This document shows, piece by piece, positions 1 through 8,230 of a stretch of DNA of 64,000 bases. The translations under genes and the position numbers were made by a program. The stretch's first letter is position 1. Each line of letters opens with the position of its first letter. Below the pieces are notes generated by a model. The model was not told the origin of the DNA, searched no databases, and worked only from the letters and a program-made list of their open reading frames with translations. The stretch is from positions 1-64,000 of the forward strand of contig CASFII010000006.1 of NCBI GenBank assembly GCA_949294735.1, written 5' to 3'. The DNA comes from an uncultured Coriobacteriaceae bacterium. GTDB lineage: Bacteria; Actinomycetota; Coriobacteriia; Coriobacteriales; Eggerthellaceae.

Positions 1-1
1 T

Positions 2-1033
2 GGTATCAAGATTGAAAGTGGCTGGACTACCTACGGAGGAGATAGATACTACATAGGTTCTGATGGCTATGCCTATGTATACGGTCACACCATTGATGAC
101 GCTAACTACTACTTCAATTCCAAGGGCGTGATGCATACCGGCTGGCTGCAGTGGAGTTCCGATAAGAAATGGTCTTATTATGGCTCTGATGGTGCCATGT
201 ATACCGGAAAACACACCATTGCTGGTGTAACCTATGACTTTGGAAGCGACGGTAAAACGTCGCTTTCTCTTACTAGGACTCAATTGCAAAAGCGCCTGAA
301 TGTTGCTAGCAGTAGCTCTTCTTTAACCTCTTTTGGTAAGTCATACAACTTCAATTCTTCTGCTGGTAAAAAACTCAAGTCTGCGGTAAATGCTATTCGT
401 AAGAACTATAGTCTCGGGTTTGTAATGATTGACCTGAAGACAGGCTTTGGTGTTGCCAGTTCGCCTGCAAAGAAGTTCTATAGTGCTTCCACAATTAAGG
501 GCCCCTATGTAGCTGCCATTAACAAATACAAGTCTGGGAGTGTTACTTCAAGCGTAAAGAGCCACATGAAGCCAACTATTAATGTTTCTAGCAATGAAGA
601 CTATGCATGGCTTCGTAATAAGTTTGGCTCTTCTCCTATGAAAAGCTATATGTCCTATGCAGGAGTTTCGGGAAAATTTAGCTCATCTACAAATTATGTT
701 GACTTTACAGCCAGGGATTTAGCAAAACTTTGGGTAGCAAATTACGATTATTTCTTCGTAAATACCAACAAGAATTCAAGCTACTGTAAGAACCTTTTCA
801 AGAGTGTAAATAATTCTGTTATTCGAAATGCTCTCAAAAGTAAATACACTACATACAGCAAGGCTGGCTGGATAGGTGACGGCGGAAAATATTACGTTCA
901 GAATGACAGCGGTATTGTTATGTCTGACGAAGGTCCTTATGTGATTACAATATTGTCTAAAGCCTACAATCAGAAATCCAAGCTCCAAACATTAGTTAAA
1001 GCATTAGATGCGGTGCATGATGATATAGTTTAG
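2..1033 (+). CDS. Wall-anchored serine hydrolase with beta-lactamase fold (5' end missing)
   Basis: The reading frame is open from the window edge, so the true start lies upstream; 343 codons are visible. Roughly the first 85 codons read as aromatic/glycine choline-binding-like wall repeats (GW, YY and GSDG patterns such as YYGSDGAMYTG), which usually tether proteins to the envelope. The rest resembles the class A beta-lactamase/transpeptidase fold. Counting from the ATG at 128 there is an S-T-I-K tetrad (S121 to K124), an S-N-E triad at 155-157 where SDN is usual, and K-A-G at 245-247 where KTG is usual. I infer a secreted protein acting on or near peptidoglycan. The altered second and third motifs mean beta-lactamase activity should not be assumed. 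A strong hairpin terminator follows the stop. Confident on fold, unsure of substrate. Confidence 0.8.
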   Translation, partial: GIKIESGWTTYGGDRYYIGSDGYAYVYGHTIDDANYYFNSKGVMHTGWLQWSSDKKWSYYGSDGAMYTGKHTIAGVTYDFGSDGKTSLSLTRTQLQKRLNVASSSSSLTSFGKSYNFNSSAGKKLKSAVNAIRKNYSLGFVMIDLKTGFGVASSPAKKFYSASTIKGPYVAAINKYKSGSVTSSVKSHMKPTINVSSNEDYAWLRNKFGSSPMKSYMSYAGVSGKFSSSTNYVDFTARDLAKLWVANYDYFFVNTNKNSSYCKNLFKSVNNSVIRNALKSKYTTYSKAGWIGDGGKYYVQNDSGIVMSDEGPYVITILSKAYNQKSKLQTLVKALDAVHDDIV

Positions 1034-1075
1034 ACACCGCGTAGTTATTAACCTTGCAAATAGAAAACGTCTGCT

Positions 1076-1113
1076 AAAAAACGCCTGCCAGCGTAACGTT
1101 GGCAGGCGTTTTT
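1076..1113. terminator. Bidirectional intrinsic terminator
   Basis: A perfect 14-bp stem with arms AAAAACGCCTGCCA and TGGCAGGCGTTTTT and a short loop gives a U-run in both directions. It sits between the convergent ends of the wall protein and degV, so it serves both genes. Confidence 0.93.
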
Positions 1114-1132
1114 GATGTTTGGCAGGTTACAC

Positions 1133-2005
1133 CTAGCGTTTATCAGCCATGAAGAATAAAGCCATGGTGCCAGGACCTGAGTGAGCACCAATTACGGGAT
1201 CAACATAGTTAATAATGACTTCTTTAACACCGAAACGGCTCTTAATCTGTTCAGCAACGTATTCAGCGTCTTCAATGCAGTCGCCGTGGGTGATAAACAC
1301 CATTTGCTCATTAATAGGAGCAAGAGCGGATTTCTCCATGTGATCAACCAGGCCGTTTAATGACTTCTTGCGGCCGCGAACCTTTTCCATGGGAATCAGG
1401 TGACCCTCATTGTCTACATGCATAACGGGCTTAATGTTAAGCATAGTGCCAGCCCATGCGCTCGTCTTCGAAACACGGCCACCACGGAACAGGAACATAA
1501 GATCGTCAACCGTAAACCAATGTGCAAGGTTAAGCTTGTTGTTTTCAACCCAGGCGTGTACTTCTTCAATGCTTTTACCTGCACGAGCATGCTGAACCGC
1601 GTACCAAACCAACAAGCCTTCGCCGCCACTTGCAGCCAGGGTATCAGAGGTCAGAATGGTACGTTCAGGATACTCAGGAGCTAGCTGCTTGCAAAGCGTA
1701 TCGATAGCGTTATAGGTACCAGAAAGGCCACTTGAAAAGCCAAGGTACAAAATATCCTTACCTTCATCTAAGAGTCCACGCAAAAGCTTTTCTGCGTCGG
1801 CTAAGTTGGGCAGGGAAGTGGTAATAACTTTTCCCTCGCGCATCATGGTGTAAAACTGCTTGAGGTCAGTATGTTCACCCTTCAGGTAGCTTTGGTACTG
1901 CTCACCGTCAACCATGAAGGTCAAAGGCAAAATATGAAGACCGTATTCATCAATCATTTCCTCAAGAAGATTACAGCTTGAGTCCGTTACAATTTCGAAA
2001 TTCAT
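1133..2005 (-). CDS. degV: DegV family fatty-acid-binding protein (FakB-like)
   Basis: A 290-residue protein of the DegV/FakB family. These proteins bind a fatty acid and, where studied, present it to the kinase FakA to make acyl phosphate for lipid synthesis. Family signatures are the N-terminal TDSSCNL (7-13), TSLPN near residue 64, GLSGTYN (93-99), LFRGGRVS (172-179) and the basic KVRGRKKS (208-215). The start is the ATG at 2003-2005, preceded by an excellent GAGGAGGGG ribosome site; an upstream in-frame ATG at 2044 has none and overlaps a palindrome. No FakA gene is in the window, so the lipid role is inferred from the family. It is divergent from ileS and separated from it by a probable operator. 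Confidence 0.93.
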   Translation of the reverse strand: MNFEIVTDSSCNLLEEMIDEYGLHILPLTFMVDGEQYQSYLKGEHTDLKQFYTMMREGKVITTSLPNLADAEKLLRGLLDEGKDILYLGFSSGLSGTYNAIDTLCKQLAPEYPERTILTSDTLAASGGEGLLVWYAVQHARAGKSIEEVHAWVENNKLNLAHWFTVDDLMFLFRGGRVSKTSAWAGTMLNIKPVMHVDNEGHLIPMEKVRGRKKSLNGLVDHMEKSALAPINEQMVFITHGDCIEDAEYVAEQIKSRFGVKEVIINYVDPVIGAHSGPGTMALFFMADKR

Positions 2006-2022
2006 TTCCCCTCCTCGTGGAG

Positions 2023-2047
2023 AATGTGAGACAAAATAACTCACATT
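2023..2047. promoter_or_regulatory. Palindromic operator candidate upstream of degV
   Basis: Perfect 8-bp arms AATGTGAG and CTCACATT are separated by nine bases. The element lies 18 bp upstream of the degV start codon. A minus-strand -10-like TATAAC at 2054-2059 would start transcription near 2047, at the edge of the palindrome, an ideal place for a repressor. The spacing (TGTGA, 11 bases, TCACA) does not fit a CRP site, which has six. The regulator is unknown. Confidence 0.5.
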
Positions 2048-2085
2048 GTTTCAGTTATAGCTGATGGAGGTAGTATAACAGGAAA

Positions 2086-2118
2086 GCTATAATTTCTCGT
2101 CTCGATTCGCTATAATTT
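2086..2118 (+). promoter_or_regulatory. Tandem -10-like boxes upstream of ileS
   Basis: The decamer GCTATAATTT occurs twice, starting at 2086 and 2109, each containing a perfect TATAAT. The second (2111-2116) is placed to start transcription about 30 bases before the ileS GTG. No good -35 hexamer stands at the standard distance from either copy. The region is too short for a T-box leader. Confidence 0.4.
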
Positions 2119-2152
2119 AGCAGTTTGAGAAATACGAAAGGAATGAGATTCC

Positions 2153-4987
2153 GTGGCAAACTCCTATAAAGAAACCATGAACCTTCCCAAGACTGATTTC
2201 GCTATGAGGGCTAATCTGCCTGAAAACGAACCGAAGCGCTTGGAAAAGTGGTATGAAAATCATCTGTATGAACAGATTTTGGAAAAGAACAAAGACGGAA
2301 AACCGTTTGTGCTGCACGACGGTCCTCCGTATGCTAATGGCCCAATCCACTTGGGTCATGCTTTCAATAAAATTCTGAAGGACTTTGTCATTAAAAGCCG
2401 TGCTCAGCGTGGCGAATACACCCCCTACATTCCTGGTTGGGACTGCCATGGCCAGCCTATTGAACATATGGTTGAAGTTACGCTTGGCAAAGAAAAGATG
2501 GCTGAGATTAGTCAGCCTGAACTGCGTAAGCTGTGCCGCGAATGGGCTGAAAAGTACGTGAATGTTCAGCGCGAAGGCTTCAAGCGTTTGGGTGTAAACG
2601 CAGATTGGGAACATCCGTATCTGACATTTATTCCTGATTACGAGGCGGGTAACGTTGAAATCTTCAAGGAAATGTACTTGAAGGGTTCAGTGTACCGCGG
2701 TCGTAAGCCTATTCACTGGTGCAAGAGCTGTCATACGGCTTTAGCTGAAGCTGAAATTGAATACGGTGACGAAGTTTCTCCTTCCATCTTCGTGAAGTTC
2801 AAGCTGGATGTTATTCCTGGCATTTTTGAGGCAGCTGGTGCAACGGGGGATGCTTACATTCTCATCTGGACCACTACTCCGTGGACCTTGCCGGCTAATA
2901 CTGCGGTTTCTTTGGCTCCTGATGCTGACTATGTCATGGTCCAAGCTGGGGGCTCCAATATGATTTTCGCTCTGGAGTTGGTTGAACAGGTTGCGGAGCT
3001 GGCTGGCTGGGATTCTTATTCCATTGTTTCCAATGCCGAAGGTGAGCCTATTAGCATTAAGGGTAAGCAGCTTTATGGTCTTACCTATACCTGTCCCATT
3101 CGTCAGGATTTAAAGGGCACCATCATCTACGGTGACCACGTAACCCTTGATTCTGGCACGGGTGCAGTACACACTGCTCCTGGTCATGGTCAGGAAGACT
3201 ACCTGGTAGCGCTGGAATTCGATATTCCGCTGTTGATGCCAGTTGATGACAATGGCGTGCTCACTGATGAAGCGGGCAGGTTTGCTGGCTTAGATGTAGA
3301 CGAAGCTAACCCTGTGATTGTTGACTGGCTTGCTGAGCAGGGCACCTTGGTTGCTAAGCGTGACATTTCTCACAGCTATCCGCATTGTTGGCGCTGTCAT
3401 CAGCCAGTTATCTTCCGTGCGACGGACCAGTGGTTTGTCTCTATGGACAAGAACTCGCTGCGCGAAGATGCGTTGCGCATCATCAATGAAAATGTTAAGT
3501 GGATTCCTGTCTGGGCCAAGAATCGCATTGGTTCTATGGTGGCTGAACGTCCTGACTGGTGCATTTCTCGCCAACGTTCTTGGGGTGTTCCTATTCCCGT
3601 ATTTAAGTGCGCTAAGTGCGGTTCTACGGTAGCGAATGAGGCTACCTTTGATGCGGTCATCGAACTGTTCCGTACAGAGGGTGCAGATGCTTGGTTTACC
3701 CATAAGCCTTCTGATTATTTGCCTCGTGGCACGAAATGTGAAAAGTGCGGTTGCACAGAGCTTGTTCCTGAAAAGGACATTTTGGACGTATGGTGGGAAA
3801 GTGGTGTTTCTCATACAAGCGTCTGCAAGCACCGTGCTTCAGAAGGTCTTCATTTCCCTGCAGATATGTACCTGGAAGGTTCCGACCAGCATCGCGGTTG
3901 GTTCCAGTCTTCGCTTTTAACCAGTGTAGGCGCGTATGGTGTCGCGCCTTACAAGAGCGTTATGCACTGTGGCTTCACCGTAGACGAAAACGGTCGCAAG
4001 ATGAGCAAGTCTTTAGGTAACGGCGTTGACCCAGCAGACGTTATGGATCGCTTTGGTGCTGATGTATTGCGCCTTTGGGTAGCTAGTGTTGACTATTCTC
4101 ATGACGTAGCTATTTCTGAAAACATCCTGAAGCAGGTCTCTGATACGTATCGTCGTTTCCGCAATACATTCCGTTTCTTGCTTGGTTCTTTGGATGACTT
4201 TAGCGACGAAGCGGCTGTTAAGAACTGGGAAGATCTTGAACCGGTAGACCGCTACATGATGGTTAAGACGGCGAAGTTCTTAAACGACGCCGAAACGGCA
4301 TACAATGAATTTAAATTTAACGGCGTTTACCGTGCTACGTATGACTTCGTAAACGACTTGTCCGCAGTCTACATGGACATTTCAAAAGATCGTTTGTACT
4401 CTGAAGCACCGAATTCACCGCGTCGTCGTGCGGTGCAAACGGTACTTATGAACATTTTGGAAGTTCTGGTACGCGTTTTGTCGCCAATCTTGAGTTTTAC
4501 GTGTGACGAAGTGTGGGAGCACTTCCCGCCAGCTTATCGTGAAGCGGATGGTCGTGTATGGAATGTTCAGCTGGCAGGTTGGCCGCATGCTCGTGATTTC
4601 GTTCCTTCCTTACCTGAAGTTGCTGAAGCTGATGCGTTAATGGCTGATTGGACTACCATTATTGGTGTTCGCGAAGCAGTGACGAAGGCTTTGGAGGAAG
4701 CACGCAACGAAAAGACCATCAACAAGAGTCAAGAAGCTGCGGTAACGGTTACGGCTCCAGCTGATGTGCTTTCAGTTTGCAAGACCTATGCGCCGGAAGT
4801 CTTCGAAGAACTCTTTATTGTGTCTTCGGTTTCCTTTGAAGAAGGCGCTGAGCTTAGTGTTTCAGTTGCAGTGGCAGAAGGCGAAAAATGCCCACGTTGC
4901 TGGAACATTCGCGAATTGGGCGGAAATTCCAATCATCCTGATGTATGCAAGCGCTGCGGTGATGTTTTGGACGAAATTGCCGAATAA
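2153..4987 (+). CDS. ileS: Isoleucine--tRNA ligase
   Basis: A 944-residue cytoplasmic class I aminoacyl-tRNA synthetase that charges tRNA-Ile and edits misactivated valine. The HIGH-type motif is HLGH at 66-69 within PYANGPIHLGH. The KMSKS loop is at 616-620. The CP1 editing insertion lies between them, with TTTPWTLPANTA typical of the editing site. The C-terminal zinc knuckle has C913, C916, C932 and C935. Length and domain order are those of bacterial (not eukaryote-like) IleRS. The start is GTG at 2153 behind AAAGGAATGAG. The usual Gram-positive T-box is not present upstream. It is followed by lspA after a 90-base gap, a common bacterial pairing. Confidence 0.98.
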   Translation: MANSYKETMNLPKTDFAMRANLPENEPKRLEKWYENHLYEQILEKNKDGKPFVLHDGPPYANGPIHLGHAFNKILKDFVIKSRAQRGEYTPYIPGWDCHGQPIEHMVEVTLGKEKMAEISQPELRKLCREWAEKYVNVQREGFKRLGVNADWEHPYLTFIPDYEAGNVEIFKEMYLKGSVYRGRKPIHWCKSCHTALAEAEIEYGDEVSPSIFVKFKLDVIPGIFEAAGATGDAYILIWTTTPWTLPANTAVSLAPDADYVMVQAGGSNMIFALELVEQVAELAGWDSYSIVSNAEGEPISIKGKQLYGLTYTCPIRQDLKGTIIYGDHVTLDSGTGAVHTAPGHGQEDYLVALEFDIPLLMPVDDNGVLTDEAGRFAGLDVDEANPVIVDWLAEQGTLVAKRDISHSYPHCWRCHQPVIFRATDQWFVSMDKNSLREDALRIINENVKWIPVWAKNRIGSMVAERPDWCISRQRSWGVPIPVFKCAKCGSTVANEATFDAVIELFRTEGADAWFTHKPSDYLPRGTKCEKCGCTELVPEKDILDVWWESGVSHTSVCKHRASEGLHFPADMYLEGSDQHRGWFQSSLLTSVGAYGVAPYKSVMHCGFTVDENGRKMSKSLGNGVDPADVMDRFGADVLRLWVASVDYSHDVAISENILKQVSDTYRRFRNTFRFLLGSLDDFSDEAAVKNWEDLEPVDRYMMVKTAKFLNDAETAYNEFKFNGVYRATYDFVNDLSAVYMDISKDRLYSEAPNSPRRRAVQTVLMNILEVLVRVLSPILSFTCDEVWEHFPPAYREADGRVWNVQLAGWPHARDFVPSLPEVAEADALMADWTTIIGVREAVTKALEEARNEKTINKSQEAAVTVTAPADVLSVCKTYAPEVFEELFIVSSVSFEEGAELSVSVAVAEGEKCPRCWNIRELGGNSNHPDVCKRCGDVLDEIAE

Positions 4988-5077
4988 ATTGAAAGGTTAA
5001 TACGAGTTTCCACATTATAGCTTGTGGCTCTACGTGTTTTTGTCAGAAGTCGTTTGCTTAAAGAGGTACTTTATTAA

Positions 5078-5680
5078 GTGGCTACATGGTTACATGATAA
5101 TGAATTGACCGATGAAGAGGTAGCGGAGGAATTGTCCGCTGCCTCTTTACGTTCTTGGTCTAAGCAGTTGGTATTGCTGTTTGTTCTTTTGGTAGTTGCT
5201 TGGCTTTTATTTGACCAAGGTACTAAAGCGTATTTTAATGACTACGAGGTAGGCCAAAGTATCATGCCGTCCGTTTTGGGCTTGTTTGAATTTACCCTTG
5301 TTCATAATACGGGTGCAGCATGGGGTGTTTTCGGGGATTCCACGTTTGCTCTTGGAATTCTTTCAATTTGTGTTTGCCTCCTTTTGGCGGGATATTACCT
5401 AGCGACTATTCGTTCATCCGTTAAGACTTCTGTTACTTCCGCTCTCATTAAGACCTTAGGTGTTGGTTTGGTAGTCAGTGGAGGAATTGGCAACGCAATA
5501 GATCGCTTTACGCTCGGCTACGTGGTTGATTTCATTGACTTAAGTTTTATGGATTTTCCTGTCTTCAATATTGCAGACATTGGAGTTACCTGTGGAGTTG
5601 TTCTATTTCTCATTGCGGTGATTCTGGAATATAGGGCAACCTCTAAGAGTATTTCTGTGAGTTTTGAAGAGGAAAAATAG
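5078..5680 (+). CDS. lspA: Lipoprotein signal peptidase (signal peptidase II)
   Basis: A 200-residue membrane aspartic peptidase that removes the signal peptide of diacylated prolipoproteins. Hydrophobic segments lie at about 28-46, 64-85, 90-112 and 168-186. The catalytic aspartates are D142 in GNAIDRF and D167 in FNIADIG, and the VHNTGAAWG motif is present. A soluble acidic N-terminal stretch of about 25 residues precedes the first membrane segment and is longer than in E. coli LspA. Translation starts at GTG 5078 after AAAGAGG. Its stop codon overlaps the GTG of the next gene by one base (TAGTG), so lspA and the pseudouridine synthase are translationally coupled. Confidence 0.97.
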   Translation: MATWLHDNELTDEEVAEELSAASLRSWSKQLVLLFVLLVVAWLLFDQGTKAYFNDYEVGQSIMPSVLGLFEFTLVHNTGAAWGVFGDSTFALGILSICVCLLLAGYYLATIRSSVKTSVTSALIKTLGVGLVVSGGIGNAIDRFTLGYVVDFIDLSFMDFPVFNIADIGVTCGVVLFLIAVILEYRATSKSISVSFEEEK

Positions 5681-6714
5681 TGGGTCGCTCTCTCTGTTAC
5701 AACGCTTCCGCTGATGATGTGGGCAAACGTATAGACGTAGTGCTTGCTGAACGCGGCCTTTATCCTTCACGTTCCGCTGCTGCGCGGGCTCTTGAGGATG
5801 GCATCGTGTTTGTAAACGGTTCCACGGTGGTTAAGCGATATTCAGTTGCGCTGGGGGATACCATTGTGTATGAAGTTGATGATTCTCCAGAAAACTTACC
5901 AGTGGTTGGGCAACCTATTGATTTAGATATTCGCTACGAAGACGACGACATTTTGGTTCTTTCTAAGCAAGCTGGACTGGTGTGTCATCCTTCAGTTGAC
6001 CATACGGACGGAACGTTAGTAAATGCACTTATCTATCACTGTGGCGCCCATAATCTTTGTAACGTACAAGGTGAAGATGACCGTTTAGGTATTGTACACA
6101 GACTTGACCGTGACACTACTGGACTGATGGTGGCTGCTAAATCAAATATTGCTGGAGAAGTCCTTATGGAAGACATTCGTCTTCGCGCTGTTGATAGGCA
6201 CTATTTGACACTTGTTCATGGGATATTAGCCCACGATACAGGTATGATTGATGCACCCATAGCGCGGTCAGCCACTGATCGAAAGCGGATGGCGGTGCGT
6301 GATGTTCCATCCGCGCGCGAAGCTATTACAACGTTTCGGGTGCTTGATAGGTTCGAACATGGTGCGCATGATGATGGCTATACCTTGGTTGATTGTAAGT
6401 TGTTTACAGGCAGGACACATCAAATTCGCGTGCATATGCAATACACGCGGCACCCCGTAGTAGGAGACCCTGTTTATAATTCTTCCGCGCCCCATGATTC
6501 ATTGGCTCAGTGTGGTCTCGAACGACAGTTCCTGCATTCGTATCGACTTTCCTTTGCTCATCCTTTGTCGGGTGAAGAGCTTGAATTTGTGGATGCGTTG
6601 CCCGATGACTTGGATTTCGTCCTGAATACCTTACAGCCACGCTCTATGGGTCGCACATTGGCGGGCGAAGAGATATATGCTCTATTAAGGTCTGCTCCAC
6701 GTCCTTATCTCTAG
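5680..6714 (+). CDS. rluD: RluA-family pseudouridine synthase (RluD-like)
   Basis: A 344-residue enzyme that isomerises uridine to pseudouridine, probably in 23S rRNA. An N-terminal S4 RNA-binding domain (about 14-75) precedes the catalytic domain. The hallmark HRLDRDTTG begins at H140 with catalytic D143, and the late motif GRTHQIRVH is present. The lspA-rluD pair is common in Gram-positive bacteria. The exact target uridines cannot be read from sequence; the RluD assignment rests on the S4 domain and gene order. The GTG start overlaps the lspA stop codon. Confidence 0.92.
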   Translation: MGRSLCYNASADDVGKRIDVVLAERGLYPSRSAAARALEDGIVFVNGSTVVKRYSVALGDTIVYEVDDSPENLPVVGQPIDLDIRYEDDDILVLSKQAGLVCHPSVDHTDGTLVNALIYHCGAHNLCNVQGEDDRLGIVHRLDRDTTGLMVAAKSNIAGEVLMEDIRLRAVDRHYLTLVHGILAHDTGMIDAPIARSATDRKRMAVRDVPSAREAITTFRVLDRFEHGAHDDGYTLVDCKLFTGRTHQIRVHMQYTRHPVVGDPVYNSSAPHDSLAQCGLERQFLHSYRLSFAHPLSGEELEFVDALPDDLDFVLNTLQPRSMGRTLAGEEIYALLRSAPRPYL

Positions 6715-6731
6715 TTTGTTAAGGAGTCATT

Positions 6732-8054
6732 GTGTCAAAGACGGTTCTACTTGGTGTTACTGGTTGCATTGCTGCTTATAAGGCGTGTGAAATTTTACGT
6801 GGCTTGCAAAAAGCTGGTGTACACGTAAAGGTGGTCATGACAGAACATGCGACTCATTTTGTGGGATCAACCACGTTTCGGGCGCTGACGAAAGAGCCTG
6901 TGGCGGTATCGCTGTTTGATGAACCAGGAGATCCTATTCATCATATCTCTTTGGCTCAGGAAGCGGATTTGTTTTTGATTGCTCCTTGTACGGCAAATGT
7001 TATGGCGAAGCTAGCATGGGGAATAGCAGACGATCTGCTTACTACGACAGCTCTTGCTACGCACGCTCCAGTTCTCATTGCGCCAGCAATGAATGTCAAT
7101 ATGTATGAACACCCTATAACTCAGGAAAATATTCAAAAGCTTGTTTCTTTGGGCGTAAAGTTCGTTGAACCCGAAGCGGGGTATTTAGCCTGTGGAGATG
7201 TGGGTCGTGGCCGTTTGGCGGAACCTTCTGATATCGTTAAAGCTACGCTAGAAATGCTTCAGAGTATCCCTGAGCCTAAACCTGAATGTGTATCTAATGT
7301 GCCAGAAGTTGCAGGAACTAGGCTACAAGAAAATGTTGAACTCGAAGAGTATATGATTGGTGATTTTTCAGGCAAGCCTAAGCAAGATTTTGCTGGTAAA
7401 CATGTGATGGTAACTGCTGGGGCAACTATCGAGCCTATTGATCCAGTGCGTTTCATTTCAAATCACTCCTCTGGAAAGATGGGGTATGCGCTTGCTCGAG
7501 CTGCAGCTGAGCGTGGCGCTAAGGTAGTGCTCATTTCTGGGAAGGCTACAGAAGAACCTCCTTTGGGCGTTCGTTTTGAGCAGGTTCAAACCGCCGAAGA
7601 AATGAAGGAACTAGCGGATATGACGTTTCCCGGAGCAGATGTTGGTGTCTTCTGCGCTGCAGTAGCTGACATGCGCCCTAAGTCTGTCTCTTCAGTAAAA
7701 CTTAAAAAAGGGATAGATGATGCTGCTCTACAGACCATAGAGTTGGTTCCGAATCCGGATATTCTGGCTTCGTGCGCTTCTGTGAAAAAGAAGAATCAAA
7801 TTGTAGTTGGCTTTGCGGCGGAAACCTCCTCTTCTCCAGAAGATCTTGTTGCCAAGGCTCAGGTTAAATTGGCTACTAAGCAAGCTGATATGATTGTTGC
7901 TAATGACGTGAGCAAAGGAAAAACGTTTGGCTCAGACACGATTAAGGCCTATCTGGTTCAAAAGGGTAGTGTTTTGGGGTTGCCTGAAATGCCTAAGGAA
8001 GATCTGGCGAACGCCATTTTAGATGCAGTCTTAGAAATAGAAAAAGCCGGCTAA
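6732..8054 (+). CDS. coaBC: Bifunctional phosphopantothenoylcysteine decarboxylase/synthetase
   Basis: A 440-residue flavoprotein that joins cysteine to 4'-phosphopantothenate (CoaB) and decarboxylates the product (CoaC) in coenzyme A synthesis. The N-terminal CoaC half (1-190) has the flavin fold TGCIAAYKA, active-site H71 in HHISL, PAMNVNMY at 118-125 and the C154 region ACGDVGRGRL. The CoaB half (about 215-440) begins at KHVMVTAGATIEPIDPVR and has SNHSSGKMG and VKLKKG. Start GTG 6732 follows a perfect AAGGAG. A linker of about 25 residues near 172-212 is longer than in E. coli. The stop codon lies inside the loop of the downstream terminator. Confidence 0.97.
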   Translation: MSKTVLLGVTGCIAAYKACEILRGLQKAGVHVKVVMTEHATHFVGSTTFRALTKEPVAVSLFDEPGDPIHHISLAQEADLFLIAPCTANVMAKLAWGIADDLLTTTALATHAPVLIAPAMNVNMYEHPITQENIQKLVSLGVKFVEPEAGYLACGDVGRGRLAEPSDIVKATLEMLQSIPEPKPECVSNVPEVAGTRLQENVELEEYMIGDFSGKPKQDFAGKHVMVTAGATIEPIDPVRFISNHSSGKMGYALARAAAERGAKVVLISGKATEEPPLGVRFEQVQTAEEMKELADMTFPGADVGVFCAAVADMRPKSVSSVKLKKGIDDAALQTIELVPNPDILASCASVKKKNQIVVGFAAETSSSPEDLVAKAQVKLATKQADMIVANDVSKGKTFGSDTIKAYLVQKGSVLGLPEMPKEDLANAILDAVLEIEKAG

Positions 8055-8065
8055 GTGCCGGCTTT
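8041..8065. terminator. Bidirectional terminator enclosing the coaBC stop codon
   Basis: Arms AAAGCCGGC (8043-8051) and GCCGGCTTT (8057-8065) flank a five-base loop that contains the coaBC TAA (8052-8054). Read on the minus strand it ends tRNA-Pro with a five-U run; on the plus strand it ends coaBC. Confidence 0.9.
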
Positions 8066-8072
8066 CGAATTC

Positions 8073-8149
<77 letters not shown>

Positions 8150-8203
8150 TCATGCTGCTTTAAACAGCTTGCATATAGTACCGTTACGAGTAAGAGAATT
8201 CAA

Positions 8204-8230
8204 CCCATAGGGACGTGATTTTTGGGTTTC
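8204..8230 (-). repeat. Dispersed hairpin repeat, copy 3 (abuts pta stop codon)
   Basis: On the minus strand this 27-base stretch begins GAAACCCAAAAATCACG and continues TCCCTATGGG. It matches the repeat at 9637-9664 apart from one missing A and two substitutions. It can fold with AACCCA pairing to TGGGTT around an ACGTCCC-containing loop. It starts immediately after the pta stop codon. See the two copies upstream of pyrR. Confidence 0.7.

Noticed and set aside
2023..2047. CRP/FNR-type binding site
   Set aside because: TGTGA and TCACA are separated by 11 bases instead of 6, so the spacing is wrong for CRP.
2045..2152. T-box riboswitch upstream of ileS
   Set aside because: The gap is about 100 bases and lacks the T-box sequence and an attenuator stem.
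5010..5027. Terminator between ileS and lspA
   Set aside because: The CCACA/TGTGG stem is only 5 bp and the following T-run is displaced by about eight bases, so it is not convincing.
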